Assembly (NCBI GenBank): GCA_916710115.1
Contig: CAKAOY010000002.1
Coordinates: 1-27,394 of the forward strand
Reading direction: 5' to 3'
Origin: an uncultured Bergeyella sp.
GTDB lineage: Bacteria; Bacteroidota; Bacteroidia; Flavobacteriales; Weeksellaceae
DNA: 27,394 nt
In this document: one piece after another, positions 1 through 7,249 of the stretch
Layout of the letters: each line of letters starts with the position of its first letter
Numbering within the stretch: position 1 is the first letter of the stretch
Program-made: the position numbers and the translations under genes
Notes under the pieces: generated by a model
The model's input: only the letters and a program-made list of their open reading frames with translations
What the model was told of the DNA's origin: nothing
The model's database searches: none

Positions 1-635
1 GAATGGATTTTGGCAATTGTCTCGTCAATAAGAGGTAAAAAAAACTCAAACGGCAGATGATGCTCGTCGGCAATCTCCTTGGCACGAGCAAAAAGGTGAT
101 TGACAAAATTACACGAAAAAACAGCCGTAAGATGAATATATTTTCGCCTTTCGGAATCGCAAGCCATCACATTTTGGGATATTTTTCTCAAAAGATTTTC
201 AAGAAGTACCTCATCGGCTTTGTCTTCTGCCTCAAAGAAAAAAGGTATTTTGGAATAATCTAGATGCCTCATCTTGGAAAATGTTTGCAATGGATATAGC
301 ACTGCTCGGCGCCCTTCCCTACACAAAATCTCCATAGCCGTAGAGCCTGAGGTATGTGCCACAATAGCATTTTTATCCTTAATAAGCGCCGACACCGCTG
401 AAATAGAGCTATCCGAAACACACAAAATATACAAATCTGCACTTGCCAATTTATCAGTAGAGTACGGTACTGCGACCTCATCAGACAGACGGTGGAGCAT
501 ATCTCTATTTCGCCCAAAAAGTTGCACCAAAGGCAAACCTACCGACACAAACGCCTTAGAAAGGTGATAGGCAACATTCCCCGAACCAATAATTACAATC
601 CTACGAATATCCCTCACTGAAAAATCATTTTCCAT
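1..635 (-). CDS. DUF2520 / Rossmann-like NAD(P)-binding protein, 3'-truncated by window edge
   Basis: This gene reads leftwards from an ATG at 635-633 and stays open for 211 codons to the window edge, so its C-terminus is missing. The N-terminus has a Rossmann nucleotide-binding motif (RRIVIIGSGNVAYHL, about residues 11-25). A stretch near residue 80 reads ADLYILCVSDSSI, followed by VAHTSGSTAME, the pattern of the Rossmann-like plus DUF2520 family found throughout Bacteroidota and related to pyrroline-5-carboxylate reductase/F420-dependent oxidoreductase folds. Full-length members are usually around 250 residues, so about 40 residues are probably absent. The physiological substrate of the family is not established. 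It is divergent from the ECF sigma operon and shares a palindromic promoter region with it. Confidence 0.8.
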   Translation of the reverse strand, partial: MENDFSVRDIRRIVIIGSGNVAYHLSKAFVSVGLPLVQLFGRNRDMLHRLSDEVAVPYSTDKLASADLYILCVSDSSISAVSALIKDKNAIVAHTSGSTAMEILCREGRRAVLYPLQTFSKMRHLDYSKIPFFFEAEDKADEVLLENLLRKISQNVMACDSERRKYIHLTAVFSCNFVNHLFARAKEIADEHHLPFEFFLPLIDETIAKIH

Positions 636-642
636 TTAAAAA

Positions 643-660
643 TTATTTTTGCAAAAATAA
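643..660. promoter_or_regulatory. Divergent overlapping -7 promoter boxes (18-bp palindrome)
   Basis: The 18 bp TTATTTTTGCAAAAATAA form a perfect palindrome. Its halves are TATTTTTG on the plus strand (644-651) and the same octamer on the minus strand (659-652), each matching the Bacteroidota -7 consensus TAnnTTTG. The plus copy would drive the sigma operon with a leader of about 60 nt. The minus copy would drive the DUF2520 gene with a leader of about 12 nt. I see no good -33 TTTG at about 19 bp from either box, so promoter strength is uncertain. A dyad operator for a repressor is an alternative reading. Confidence 0.5.
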
Positions 661-716
661 ATAAAATTAACTACCTTAGTTTTAACTTTTCGTATTAATT
701 AAAATCTAAAAAAACG

Positions 717-1262
717 ATGACTCCCACCGATGAAAATATCATTTCGCTGATGCAAAGCCCCAAAGAAAAGGAGCAAGGCTTCCATATGCTGGTTAGGGCC
801 TATCAGAGTAAATTATATTGGCATATACGGCGTTTTTTGGTAATACACGAGGCCACAGAAGACACCCTACAAGAGACCTTCATCAAAGTGTATCAAAATT
901 TTAATCAGTTTAAAAAGAAAAGCAAACTATATACTTGGTTATACAGAATAGCTACGAATGAGGCACTCCAACAACTAGAGAAAATAAAAAAAATGCATAA
1001 AACGGACGATAATATTACGGATTTTATGCATAACAAGATTGATGATAGTGCCTTGCCAAATGCTGATGAAATACAAATCGGACTACAAAAAGCCATACAA
1101 AGTCTGCCCGAAAAACAAAAATTGGTATTCTCTATGAGGTATTATGACGAAATACCCTACGACGAAATGAGTAAAATATTGGATATGTCCGTAGGCACCC
1201 TGAAAACGAACTACCACTATGCCAAACAAAAAATTGAAGATTTCCTACAAAACCATTTTTAA
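717..1262 (+). CDS. ECF-type RNA polymerase sigma-70 family sigma factor
   Basis: The 181-residue product has the two-domain layout of extracytoplasmic-function sigma factors. A region 2 domain lies at about residues 20-85 (LVRAYQSKLYWHIRRFL, then DTLQETFIKVYQNF and YTWLYRIATNEAL). A region 4 helix-turn-helix lies at about residues 120-175 (IQSLPEKQKLVFSMRYYDE, YDEMSKILDMSVGTLKTNYHYAKQK). It is the first gene of a compact operon, 2 nt before the next ATG. Such sigma factors direct RNA polymerase to envelope-stress or uptake promoters and are usually held by a membrane anti-sigma factor, for which the next gene is the natural candidate. The target regulon cannot be read here. Confidence 0.93.
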   Translation: MTPTDENIISLMQSPKEKEQGFHMLVRAYQSKLYWHIRRFLVIHEATEDTLQETFIKVYQNFNQFKKKSKLYTWLYRIATNEALQQLEKIKKMHKTDDNITDFMHNKIDDSALPNADEIQIGLQKAIQSLPEKQKLVFSMRYYDEIPYDEMSKILDMSVGTLKTNYHYAKQKIEDFLQNHF

Positions 1263-1264
1263 TT

Positions 1265-1783
1265 ATGAAAAAAATAGATATTGACAACCTAAAACGAGAT
1301 AATATATACGCTACGCCTAAAAATTTCTTTGAAGATTTTGAGGGTAAAATAATGCAAAAAACAACAGAATTAGAACAACAAAAAATCCATCACATACCCT
1401 ATTCCATTCCGAAAAAATGGTATACAATGGTAGCTTCTGTAGTTTTATTAATCAGTTTGGGTATCTTCCTACCTCCTAAAAAACATAAAATGGAAATCAT
1501 ATTAGCAAAAAACACAAAAACAACAAATAGCAACACTACCTCTACGAACACCTCTCAACATCCACAAAATAATATCATAATAGATAACGAGGTACCTTTG
1601 GAAAGAGAGAAAATTGTGAATACCCCCCCGATAAAGAAAAAAACATTAGTGAAAAAAGCTGAACAGAAAACAAATAACATAAATGAGGATATAGACACCT
1701 TCTTGGCTTCTTATTCTGATAAGGAAATTAATACCCTCGCCAACGATACAGAAAACGATACTTACTTAGATATTTATTTTTAA
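1265..1783 (+). CDS. Putative single-pass membrane anti-sigma factor
   Basis: This 172-residue protein has a charged cytoplasmic N-terminus (residues 1-50), one hydrophobic segment at about residues 53-70 (WYTMVASVVLLISLGIFL), and then a low-complexity Asn/Thr/Lys-rich tail that would lie in the periplasm. The topology and position, 2 nt after an ECF sigma gene and 4 nt before a Spy-like periplasmic protein, fit an anti-sigma factor. No zinc-binding HxxxCxxC motif is present, so it is not a ZAS-type anti-sigma. The acidic C-terminal end (NEDIDTFLASYSDKEI) looks like the most structured part of the tail. A run of seven C at 1623-1629 lies inside the gene. The function is inferred from topology and context, not from a recognised domain. 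Confidence 0.6.
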   Translation: MKKIDIDNLKRDNIYATPKNFFEDFEGKIMQKTTELEQQKIHHIPYSIPKKWYTMVASVVLLISLGIFLPPKKHKMEIILAKNTKTTNSNTTSTNTSQHPQNNIIIDNEVPLEREKIVNTPPIKKKTLVKKAEQKTNNINEDIDTFLASYSDKEINTLANDTENDTYLDIYF

Positions 1784-1787
1784 AATT

Positions 1788-2225
1788 ATGAGAAAATTAT
1801 TCTATTTATTAATGATTTTAGGAACAACATCCATCTATGCTCAGCACGATAAGAGTAAAGATAACACTTGTGAGATACCCCACAAGGAGGAGTTTTCTAA
1901 AAAAGAACAATTATTAGTAGCGGAATTAGGCATCAAAGATGAACAAAGGAAATCTTTTAGTAAAGTTTTTCATGAGTATCAACAGGAGCACAAGAAAATA
2001 AAAAAACTATTTAATCCATATTTTGAGGCTGATACACTTTCTGATAAGGAAGCCTTGGAAAAGATACACCAAAGTTTCATCGTAGGAGAGAAACTTATGC
2101 AGAATAGGAATAAATACACCGAAATTTTCCTAAAAATCCTTAGTCCGCAACAAGTTTTAAAACTTTTCCAAATTGAAGGAATGATAAAACACAAAATAAA
2201 GGAAAAGAAAAAAGATAAAGATTAG
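1788..2225 (+). CDS. Spy/CpxP-like periplasmic protein, likely sensor for the ECF sigma system
   Basis: The 145-residue protein begins with a clear signal peptide (MRKLFYLLMILGTTSIYAQ, cleavage after about residue 19). The mature part is nearly all charged alpha-helix, with LGIKDEQRKSFSKVFHEYQQEH near residue 50 and LSPQQVLKLFQIE near residue 118. The second segment resembles the LTxxQ-type motif of Spy/CpxP periplasmic chaperones. Flavobacterial genomes often place such a protein as the last gene of an ECF sigma cassette, where it is annotated as a sensor of ECF-type sigma factor. It would act in the periplasm, perhaps monitoring misfolded protein. The direct mechanism is inferred. A terminator follows immediately. 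Confidence 0.7.
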   Translation: MRKLFYLLMILGTTSIYAQHDKSKDNTCEIPHKEEFSKKEQLLVAELGIKDEQRKSFSKVFHEYQQEHKKIKKLFNPYFEADTLSDKEALEKIHQSFIVGEKLMQNRNKYTEIFLKILSPQQVLKLFQIEGMIKHKIKEKKKDKD

Positions 2226-2236
2226 TTTTTAGAAAG

Positions 2237-2273
2237 AAAAGGGGGAGAATAGTATCTTATCCCCCCTTTTTTT
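2237..2273. terminator. Bidirectional intrinsic terminator, sigma operon / antiporter
   Basis: The stem AAAAGGGGG pairs with CCCCCTTTT across a loop of roughly 16 nt. A-tracts on the left and T-tracts on the right allow termination in both directions. It lies between the convergent sensor gene and antiporter gene. Confidence 0.8.
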
Positions 2274-2289
2274 ATTCCTTATTTAAATT

Positions 2290-3609
2290 TTATTTATTTC
2301 TTCGGCGTTGGTCCATTCTTTGAATAAATCTATTAAAAATATTATCATCCTCAGCGAGTTTATTTGGATTGACCATTTTACCTATAGTAAGCCCCTGAAC
2401 GATGATGGAAAACACCACAACACAATAGGTAAGACTAATAATGACATTAGAATAAGTTCCTTTAGGAATAGAAATTGCCAAAGCGATAGAAACTCCTCCG
2501 CGTATCGCTCCCCAAACCAAAACCTTGATAGTCTGAGGTGAAAAACGATTCTTTGAAGCCATAAAAATGGCAGAAAGGAGAATAGATACCCAACGAGCTA
2601 TCAGTACAATAGCAATACATATTACCCCTGAAAGAATATATTTATTCATTTCTTTCATCATCAATAACACCAAACCTATAAACAAAAACAACACAGCGTT
2701 AAGAATCTCATCTATCAATTCCCAAAACTTCAAAAGATAATCTCGTGTCTCAGACTTTACCTCAAAAGATTTCTCATCCATATGCCCCATAATATGGTTG
2801 CCAATCAATAACCCTGCCGAAACCATCGTAAGAGGCCCAGAAATATGCAACGAATGCGCTATGAGATAGCCCCCCATCACCACGGAAAGTGTAACTAAAA
2901 CAGAAAAAATATACTCATTAATTTTCTGCATCGCCCTCAGAGCTACGAAGCCCAATACAAAGCCCAACACAAGTCCGCCTCCTGCCTCTCTAATCAATAA
3001 CATTAAAATATTCTCTAATGTAAGATCTATATTTTTCCCCGTAGCTAATTGAAGTATTACTGTGAATACAACTACTGCAGTACCATCATTAAATAAAGAT
3101 TCTCCTGCTACTTTAGTTTCCAATGACTTAGAGACCTTTGCATTCTTCAAAACACTAAGCACAGCCACAGGGTCAGTAGGAGATATTAATGCTCCGAAAA
3201 CCAAACAATATAATATCGGCATCTTCACACCAACAAGTGGCAAAATATAATAAGCTCCAATACCCACTACGAAAGTAGAAATAACTATCCCCACACTAGA
3301 GAACATCACAACAGGCAAGAGATTCTCCCGCAAATCCTTAATATTAATATGAATAGCAGCCGCAAAAAGTAAAAAATTAAGCATCGCTCCCATCAATATC
3401 TCCGTAAAATCTATCTTCGTGATGAGCGATATCAAACTCTCGGTAGTCTTTGGCAATAAGGCATCACCAAACATAGCCAATATAAGAGATATACTCACTG
3501 CTATTATCATTATTCCAATAGCACTCGGAAGCCTCAGCAACCGATGGTTGATAAACTCAAAAATTGTAGCTAAAACTATTAATATTGAAAATGAATAATA
3601 TAACTCCAT
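2290..3609 (-). CDS. CPA1-family Na+/H+ antiporter (NhaP-type)
   Basis: The 439-residue inner-membrane protein is built of about a dozen hydrophobic helices. The CPA1 signature is clear: GALISPTDPVAVLSVL near residues 139-152 and the ion-binding GESLFNDGTAVVVF near residues 169-182, with Asn174-Asp175 marking an electroneutral CPA1 exchanger rather than a CPA2 DD type. A later conserved helix reads WGAIRGGVSIALAISIP. It exchanges cytoplasmic Na+ (or K+/Li+) for protons in pH and salt homeostasis. The ATG at 3609 opens directly into the first hydrophobic helix. The C-terminal cytoplasmic tail is short and basic, with no regulatory TrkA-C domain. It is a monocistronic unit divergent from the porin gene. 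Confidence 0.93.
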   Translation of the reverse strand: MELYYSFSILIVLATIFEFINHRLLRLPSAIGIMIIAVSISLILAMFGDALLPKTTESLISLITKIDFTEILMGAMLNFLLFAAAIHINIKDLRENLLPVVMFSSVGIVISTFVVGIGAYYILPLVGVKMPILYCLVFGALISPTDPVAVLSVLKNAKVSKSLETKVAGESLFNDGTAVVVFTVILQLATGKNIDLTLENILMLLIREAGGGLVLGFVLGFVALRAMQKINEYIFSVLVTLSVVMGGYLIAHSLHISGPLTMVSAGLLIGNHIMGHMDEKSFEVKSETRDYLLKFWELIDEILNAVLFLFIGLVLLMMKEMNKYILSGVICIAIVLIARWVSILLSAIFMASKNRFSPQTIKVLVWGAIRGGVSIALAISIPKGTYSNVIISLTYCVVVFSIIVQGLTIGKMVNPNKLAEDDNIFNRFIQRMDQRRRNK

Positions 3610-3762
3610 AGATTTTTCAAAGATTAAAAAGTAAGAAAATCTCTCCTTATCGACATATTAAATATCGGTAAAAATACAAACTTTATGCTACTTATACAAA
3701 CTCACCTCCATAACTACCAATGTATCAGCCTAAAAATGTCCCACTAAAAAGACAAAAATTGC

Positions 3763-3770
3763 TATCTTTG
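3763..3770 (+). promoter_or_regulatory. -7 box TATCTTTG immediately before the porin start
   Basis: The octamer matches TAnnTTTG and ends 4 nt before the ATG at 3775. Bacteroidota transcription usually starts a few bases after this box, so the mRNA would begin at or next to the start codon. No clear -33 TTTG is seen about 19 bp upstream. Confidence 0.5.
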
Positions 3771-3774
3771 CTAA

Positions 3775-5676
3775 ATGAAATACTTATTTTTTACCCTAAT
3801 GTGCATTTCTACCTATGCACAAATATCTTCCCCTACTGAGAAAAATAATGCAATAATCATTGATAATGGTAATAAAGACTCCGTGAAAATCTTTAAACCT
3901 ACGATTGATGATTATAAATTCAAAACAGAAAACACTACACCCAAAAATATAGATACCACCTTCACGGGGAGACATTCGTATGTATATACTCAGTATAATA
4001 ATCAAGATAATTTTGGGAAAATACAATTTAATAATATCGGTGCAGGATTTCAAGATTTAGTTTTCCATATGGATAGACAACAACAGCATTTTCAGTTAGT
4101 CCCCACCAATAAAAATCATTTTTTAATTGATATTGACAAGGTGAAATACTACGATGTAAAAACACCAACCACCTCGTTCCTATATCACACAGCGATGAAA
4201 AATGGTTTTGCACTTAATACCACCTATACCCAAAATTTTGGTAAAAACCTCAATTTAGCGGTAGAATATATGGGGCTAAAATCACAAGGATTCTATACCA
4301 ATAATCTATCCCAGTCGGACAATGTAGTATTCTCCGGACATTACACCTCTCCCAACAAGCAATATCAAGCCTATGCTCATTACCTCCACCAAAATGTCAA
4401 TAATGAAGAAAATGGGGGTATCACGGCACTAGCTCTTTTCCAATCTGGAGACGACCGATTCAACAACAGAGAAAATATCCCCGTGAGATTCCAAGATTCG
4501 GACTCTCGTTTTGGCTACCGAAGATATTATCTCTACCATAGTTTTTTGCCTTTTAATAGCAAAAAGTTTCCCTTCAAGGTTGCTCATCAGATGTATTATC
4601 AGTTGAACAAATATTATTTCAATCTCGGAACGGGCGACACGGCTTCCTTTACCGATTATGATAACAATATTAGCAATGGTACAAAAAAATATTCCTATAA
4701 TTTTAGTAATACTTTTAGCTTGATTTTTGACAAGCCGAAATTCTACCTTGATGCGGGGCTTCGTCATCAAAATATTCATATTGGTAATAACTGGCACTAT
4801 ACCAGCATTTTACAAAACAATGAAAACTCCGAGCATCGTATTGGTGCAGTGGGAAAACTCAGAATCAATCTTTGGGATAAAGTCAATCTCAATTCGTTCC
4901 TTGAATACTCTAATGGAAAATTTTTGGGGAATTTTCTAAAAACGGAAAATCGCCTCCGATTAGAGCCTATAAAGAATTATTTCTTAGATGCTAATCTCAA
5001 TTGGCAATCTGCCGCACCGAACCTCAACGTGTTGAGTAATTACTCACCAATCGAGAGGTACAATTGGGGGAGGAATGCCTTTAAAAATGAAAATATTATG
5101 GAAATAGGTGGCTCTATGGGACTAAAATGGTTTAACAGCCAAGTTTTCATAAAATATTTTAGAGTAGATAATTTTGCTTTCATAAATGCTAATGAACAGT
5201 TTGAGCAGGCCAAAAACTCACTAAATATCTCCCAAATTGGCGGTGAAGCGACTTTTGACTATCACAAATTTCATCTTAACACGAGGCTACATTTCCAGAC
5301 AAATATTTCGGAAATTAGTCTTTTCCCAACACCGAAATTTATCGGTAGAATTAATTTTTATTACAAAACCCCAGCCTTTAAAAAAGCATCAGAAATCATC
5401 GCTGGAATTAAGGTATATTATTTCACAAAATTTGCATCCCGAGAGTTTTCACCAATTCTCAACGAGTTTATTTTACCATCAGTGGGAAATCACAAAATTG
5501 GTGGACAGCCCATCGTAGATGCTTATTTTAATATGAAAGTCAAGAGGATGCAATTCTATGTAGAAGCCCAAAATTCTACAACACTTTTTCTACAAAATCG
5601 TTCTTATACAGCTCCCAACTATCCTTTATATGATTTTAGGTTGAATATCGGGATTTTGTGGCACCTTTTCAATTAA
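3775..5676 (+). CDS. Putative outer-membrane porin (Porin_10-like)
   Basis: The 633-residue protein has a short signal peptide (MKYLFFTLMCISTYAQ) and then a long series of alternating aromatic/polar beta-strands typical of an outer-membrane barrel. It ends in YDFRLNIGILWHLFN, with the terminal aromatic residues used by BAM. Length and features such as RHSYVYTQYNNQDNFGKIQFNNIG and FYTNNLSQSDNVVFSGHY agree with the flavobacterial Porin_10 family (Pfam PF14121). No TonB box or plug domain is present, so passive diffusion is expected; the substrate is unknown. It is transcribed alone from a promoter that may yield a leaderless message and ends at a bidirectional terminator. Confidence 0.8.
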   Translation: MKYLFFTLMCISTYAQISSPTEKNNAIIIDNGNKDSVKIFKPTIDDYKFKTENTTPKNIDTTFTGRHSYVYTQYNNQDNFGKIQFNNIGAGFQDLVFHMDRQQQHFQLVPTNKNHFLIDIDKVKYYDVKTPTTSFLYHTAMKNGFALNTTYTQNFGKNLNLAVEYMGLKSQGFYTNNLSQSDNVVFSGHYTSPNKQYQAYAHYLHQNVNNEENGGITALALFQSGDDRFNNRENIPVRFQDSDSRFGYRRYYLYHSFLPFNSKKFPFKVAHQMYYQLNKYYFNLGTGDTASFTDYDNNISNGTKKYSYNFSNTFSLIFDKPKFYLDAGLRHQNIHIGNNWHYTSILQNNENSEHRIGAVGKLRINLWDKVNLNSFLEYSNGKFLGNFLKTENRLRLEPIKNYFLDANLNWQSAAPNLNVLSNYSPIERYNWGRNAFKNENIMEIGGSMGLKWFNSQVFIKYFRVDNFAFINANEQFEQAKNSLNISQIGGEATFDYHKFHLNTRLHFQTNISEISLFPTPKFIGRINFYYKTPAFKKASEIIAGIKVYYFTKFASREFSPILNEFILPSVGNHKIGGQPIVDAYFNMKVKRMQFYVEAQNSTTLFLQNRSYTAPNYPLYDFRLNIGILWHLFN

Positions 5677-5695
5677 AATGAGATTTTATAAAAAT

Positions 5696-5731
5696 AAAAA
5701 AGCATTACCTTATAATCGGTAATGCTTTTTC
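5696..5731. terminator. Bidirectional intrinsic terminator, porin / SGNH hydrolase
   Basis: GCATTACC (5702-5709) pairs with GGTAATGC (5718-5725) around an 8-nt loop. A-rich sequence on the left and T-rich on the right serve both convergent genes. Confidence 0.85.
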
Positions 5732-5747
5732 TTTAAAAAAAATATAT

Positions 5748-7223
5748 TTAAGGAAATTTAACTTTTGAATATTTATTAACATTCACTTGTGGCAATGTAG
5801 AGCCATAGGTTTTGTTAATAGCCTTAATAAATTCATTTGCTATCACCGCATAACCACTTCCTGTGAGATGCACCCCATCGAGTGAAAAGGCACCTCCCGT
5901 AACGAATTTTGAGGTATAAGTTACGCCATCGTATTGTATTCCTGAATGCTTATTTAATTCCACTAATTTGGTGTTTGCATCTACAAATGCCAAATGATAT
6001 TTGTCTGCTAAAGCCTTAATAGTGGCATTATAGGCAGTAGTGGCTGTTTTTATCTCGGCAACCTCTGTTTTTGTGAGAACATTAGCATCTTCCAAAGGAT
6101 AGGTAATTCCCACCTTGTTGAATGGTGCTGGCACCCCTACCTTCTCAGTATTGATAAGGCTCTTTGTCGTTAGCAAAATTAAATCTTCTGCTGTTGCATG
6201 ACGAGCCTGCCCATATATTTGCCCGATAGCCTTTGCTTGTGGCTGAGGATATCCTGCATATGTAAGAGCCAAAGTAATCTGTTGAGATAAATCTTTAAGA
6301 CTCTCGTCTTTTATTATTAATGGATTTTGTCCTTTTGATAAGGTTTTAAATCTCTCACCACCACCAAAAGTAGTGATAACCTGCTGTAACTTACCTATAT
6401 ATCCATTTAATTGCGTAGCAGTAGCCTCATCCAAAGGAATGGCATTATACGGAATTGTTGTAAAGAACGGAATTGCCGTAACATCTGGAATATTAGCAAC
6501 GACACCCTTTGCACCTTTCGATGTAAGCGTAGCAACCAATGCAGTATAAGCATTGTTGAAAGTATCTGTTGGGGTGATTATGTCCGAACCATCACCACCA
6601 GAAGTAGCATATCCTAATACATCATTATTCCCTATCCAAAGAGAGAAGAATGTAGGATTTTGTGCCATTGCATCTTTGAGGACAGATGTAGTAGCCGAAG
6701 TAGCAAATCTCACGAAGTATGGATTAGCCGTTTTTTTCGAAATACCTGCTGGATTTCCATAGCCATCATACACCAAGTGGTAAGATTTTGCACCTGGAAC
6801 CCCCAAATTACTAAATTTCTGTCCATTAAGAGTACCATAATCAAATGAAGACTGGGCAGTTTGATATATTGGACTTAAAGAACCATTCACCAATTCAAGT
6901 TGTAGCTTTCCTTTTACACCTAAATCTTTAAATCCGCCTATATTGTCCTGCATTAGCGGTTGAGTAAAGTCTCCAACCTTATCACCTGTCAGCTTCATTT
7001 GCTGAGCAATGATTGCAGGATAAGACTCCAACTGACCTTCTTTGTAAAGAGCTCCATCTCGGTAGCCCGAAGTGAGAGAATTTCCAAGGGCCACATAATG
7101 GCTAAAATCTGCATTCCCACTGGTTACGCTGATATTCTTTATATCGTTATCAAATTCTGTACTACAACTTTGTATAGATAACAAGGATAGCACAGCCATT
7201 GATAAAATTATCGTTTGTTTCAT
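5748..7223 (-). CDS. SGNH/GDSL-family hydrolase, outer-membrane lipoprotein
   Basis: The 491-residue protein starts with a lipoprotein signal (MKQTIILSMAVLSLLSIQSC; lipidated Cys20). It carries the SGNH blocks: ALGNSLTSGY near residues 45-54 (nucleophile Ser49), a block II Gly in GVPGAK near 141, GNND at 198-201, and SLDGVHLTGSGY near 447-458, supplying Asp449 and His452. Block I reads GNS rather than GDS. The family hydrolyses esters of lipids or acylated glycans. The insert between blocks III and V is long compared with minimal 200-residue SGNH enzymes. It lies 26 nt after a FadL-type transporter gene on the same strand, so released fatty acids may be its product. That substrate assignment is inference. 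Confidence 0.85.
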   Translation of the reverse strand: MKQTIILSMAVLSLLSIQSCSTEFDNDIKNISVTSGNADFSHYVALGNSLTSGYRDGALYKEGQLESYPAIIAQQMKLTGDKVGDFTQPLMQDNIGGFKDLGVKGKLQLELVNGSLSPIYQTAQSSFDYGTLNGQKFSNLGVPGAKSYHLVYDGYGNPAGISKKTANPYFVRFATSATTSVLKDAMAQNPTFFSLWIGNNDVLGYATSGGDGSDIITPTDTFNNAYTALVATLTSKGAKGVVANIPDVTAIPFFTTIPYNAIPLDEATATQLNGYIGKLQQVITTFGGGERFKTLSKGQNPLIIKDESLKDLSQQITLALTYAGYPQPQAKAIGQIYGQARHATAEDLILLTTKSLINTEKVGVPAPFNKVGITYPLEDANVLTKTEVAEIKTATTAYNATIKALADKYHLAFVDANTKLVELNKHSGIQYDGVTYTSKFVTGGAFSLDGVHLTGSGYAVIANEFIKAINKTYGSTLPQVNVNKYSKVKFP

Positions 7224-7249
7224 TTTTATTTTTTTAATAGATTCTTTGA

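Noticed and set aside
4429..4797. 122-codon minus-strand open frame inside the porin gene
   Set aside because: It is antisense to a convincing porin and its composition is that of a reverse-complement shadow.
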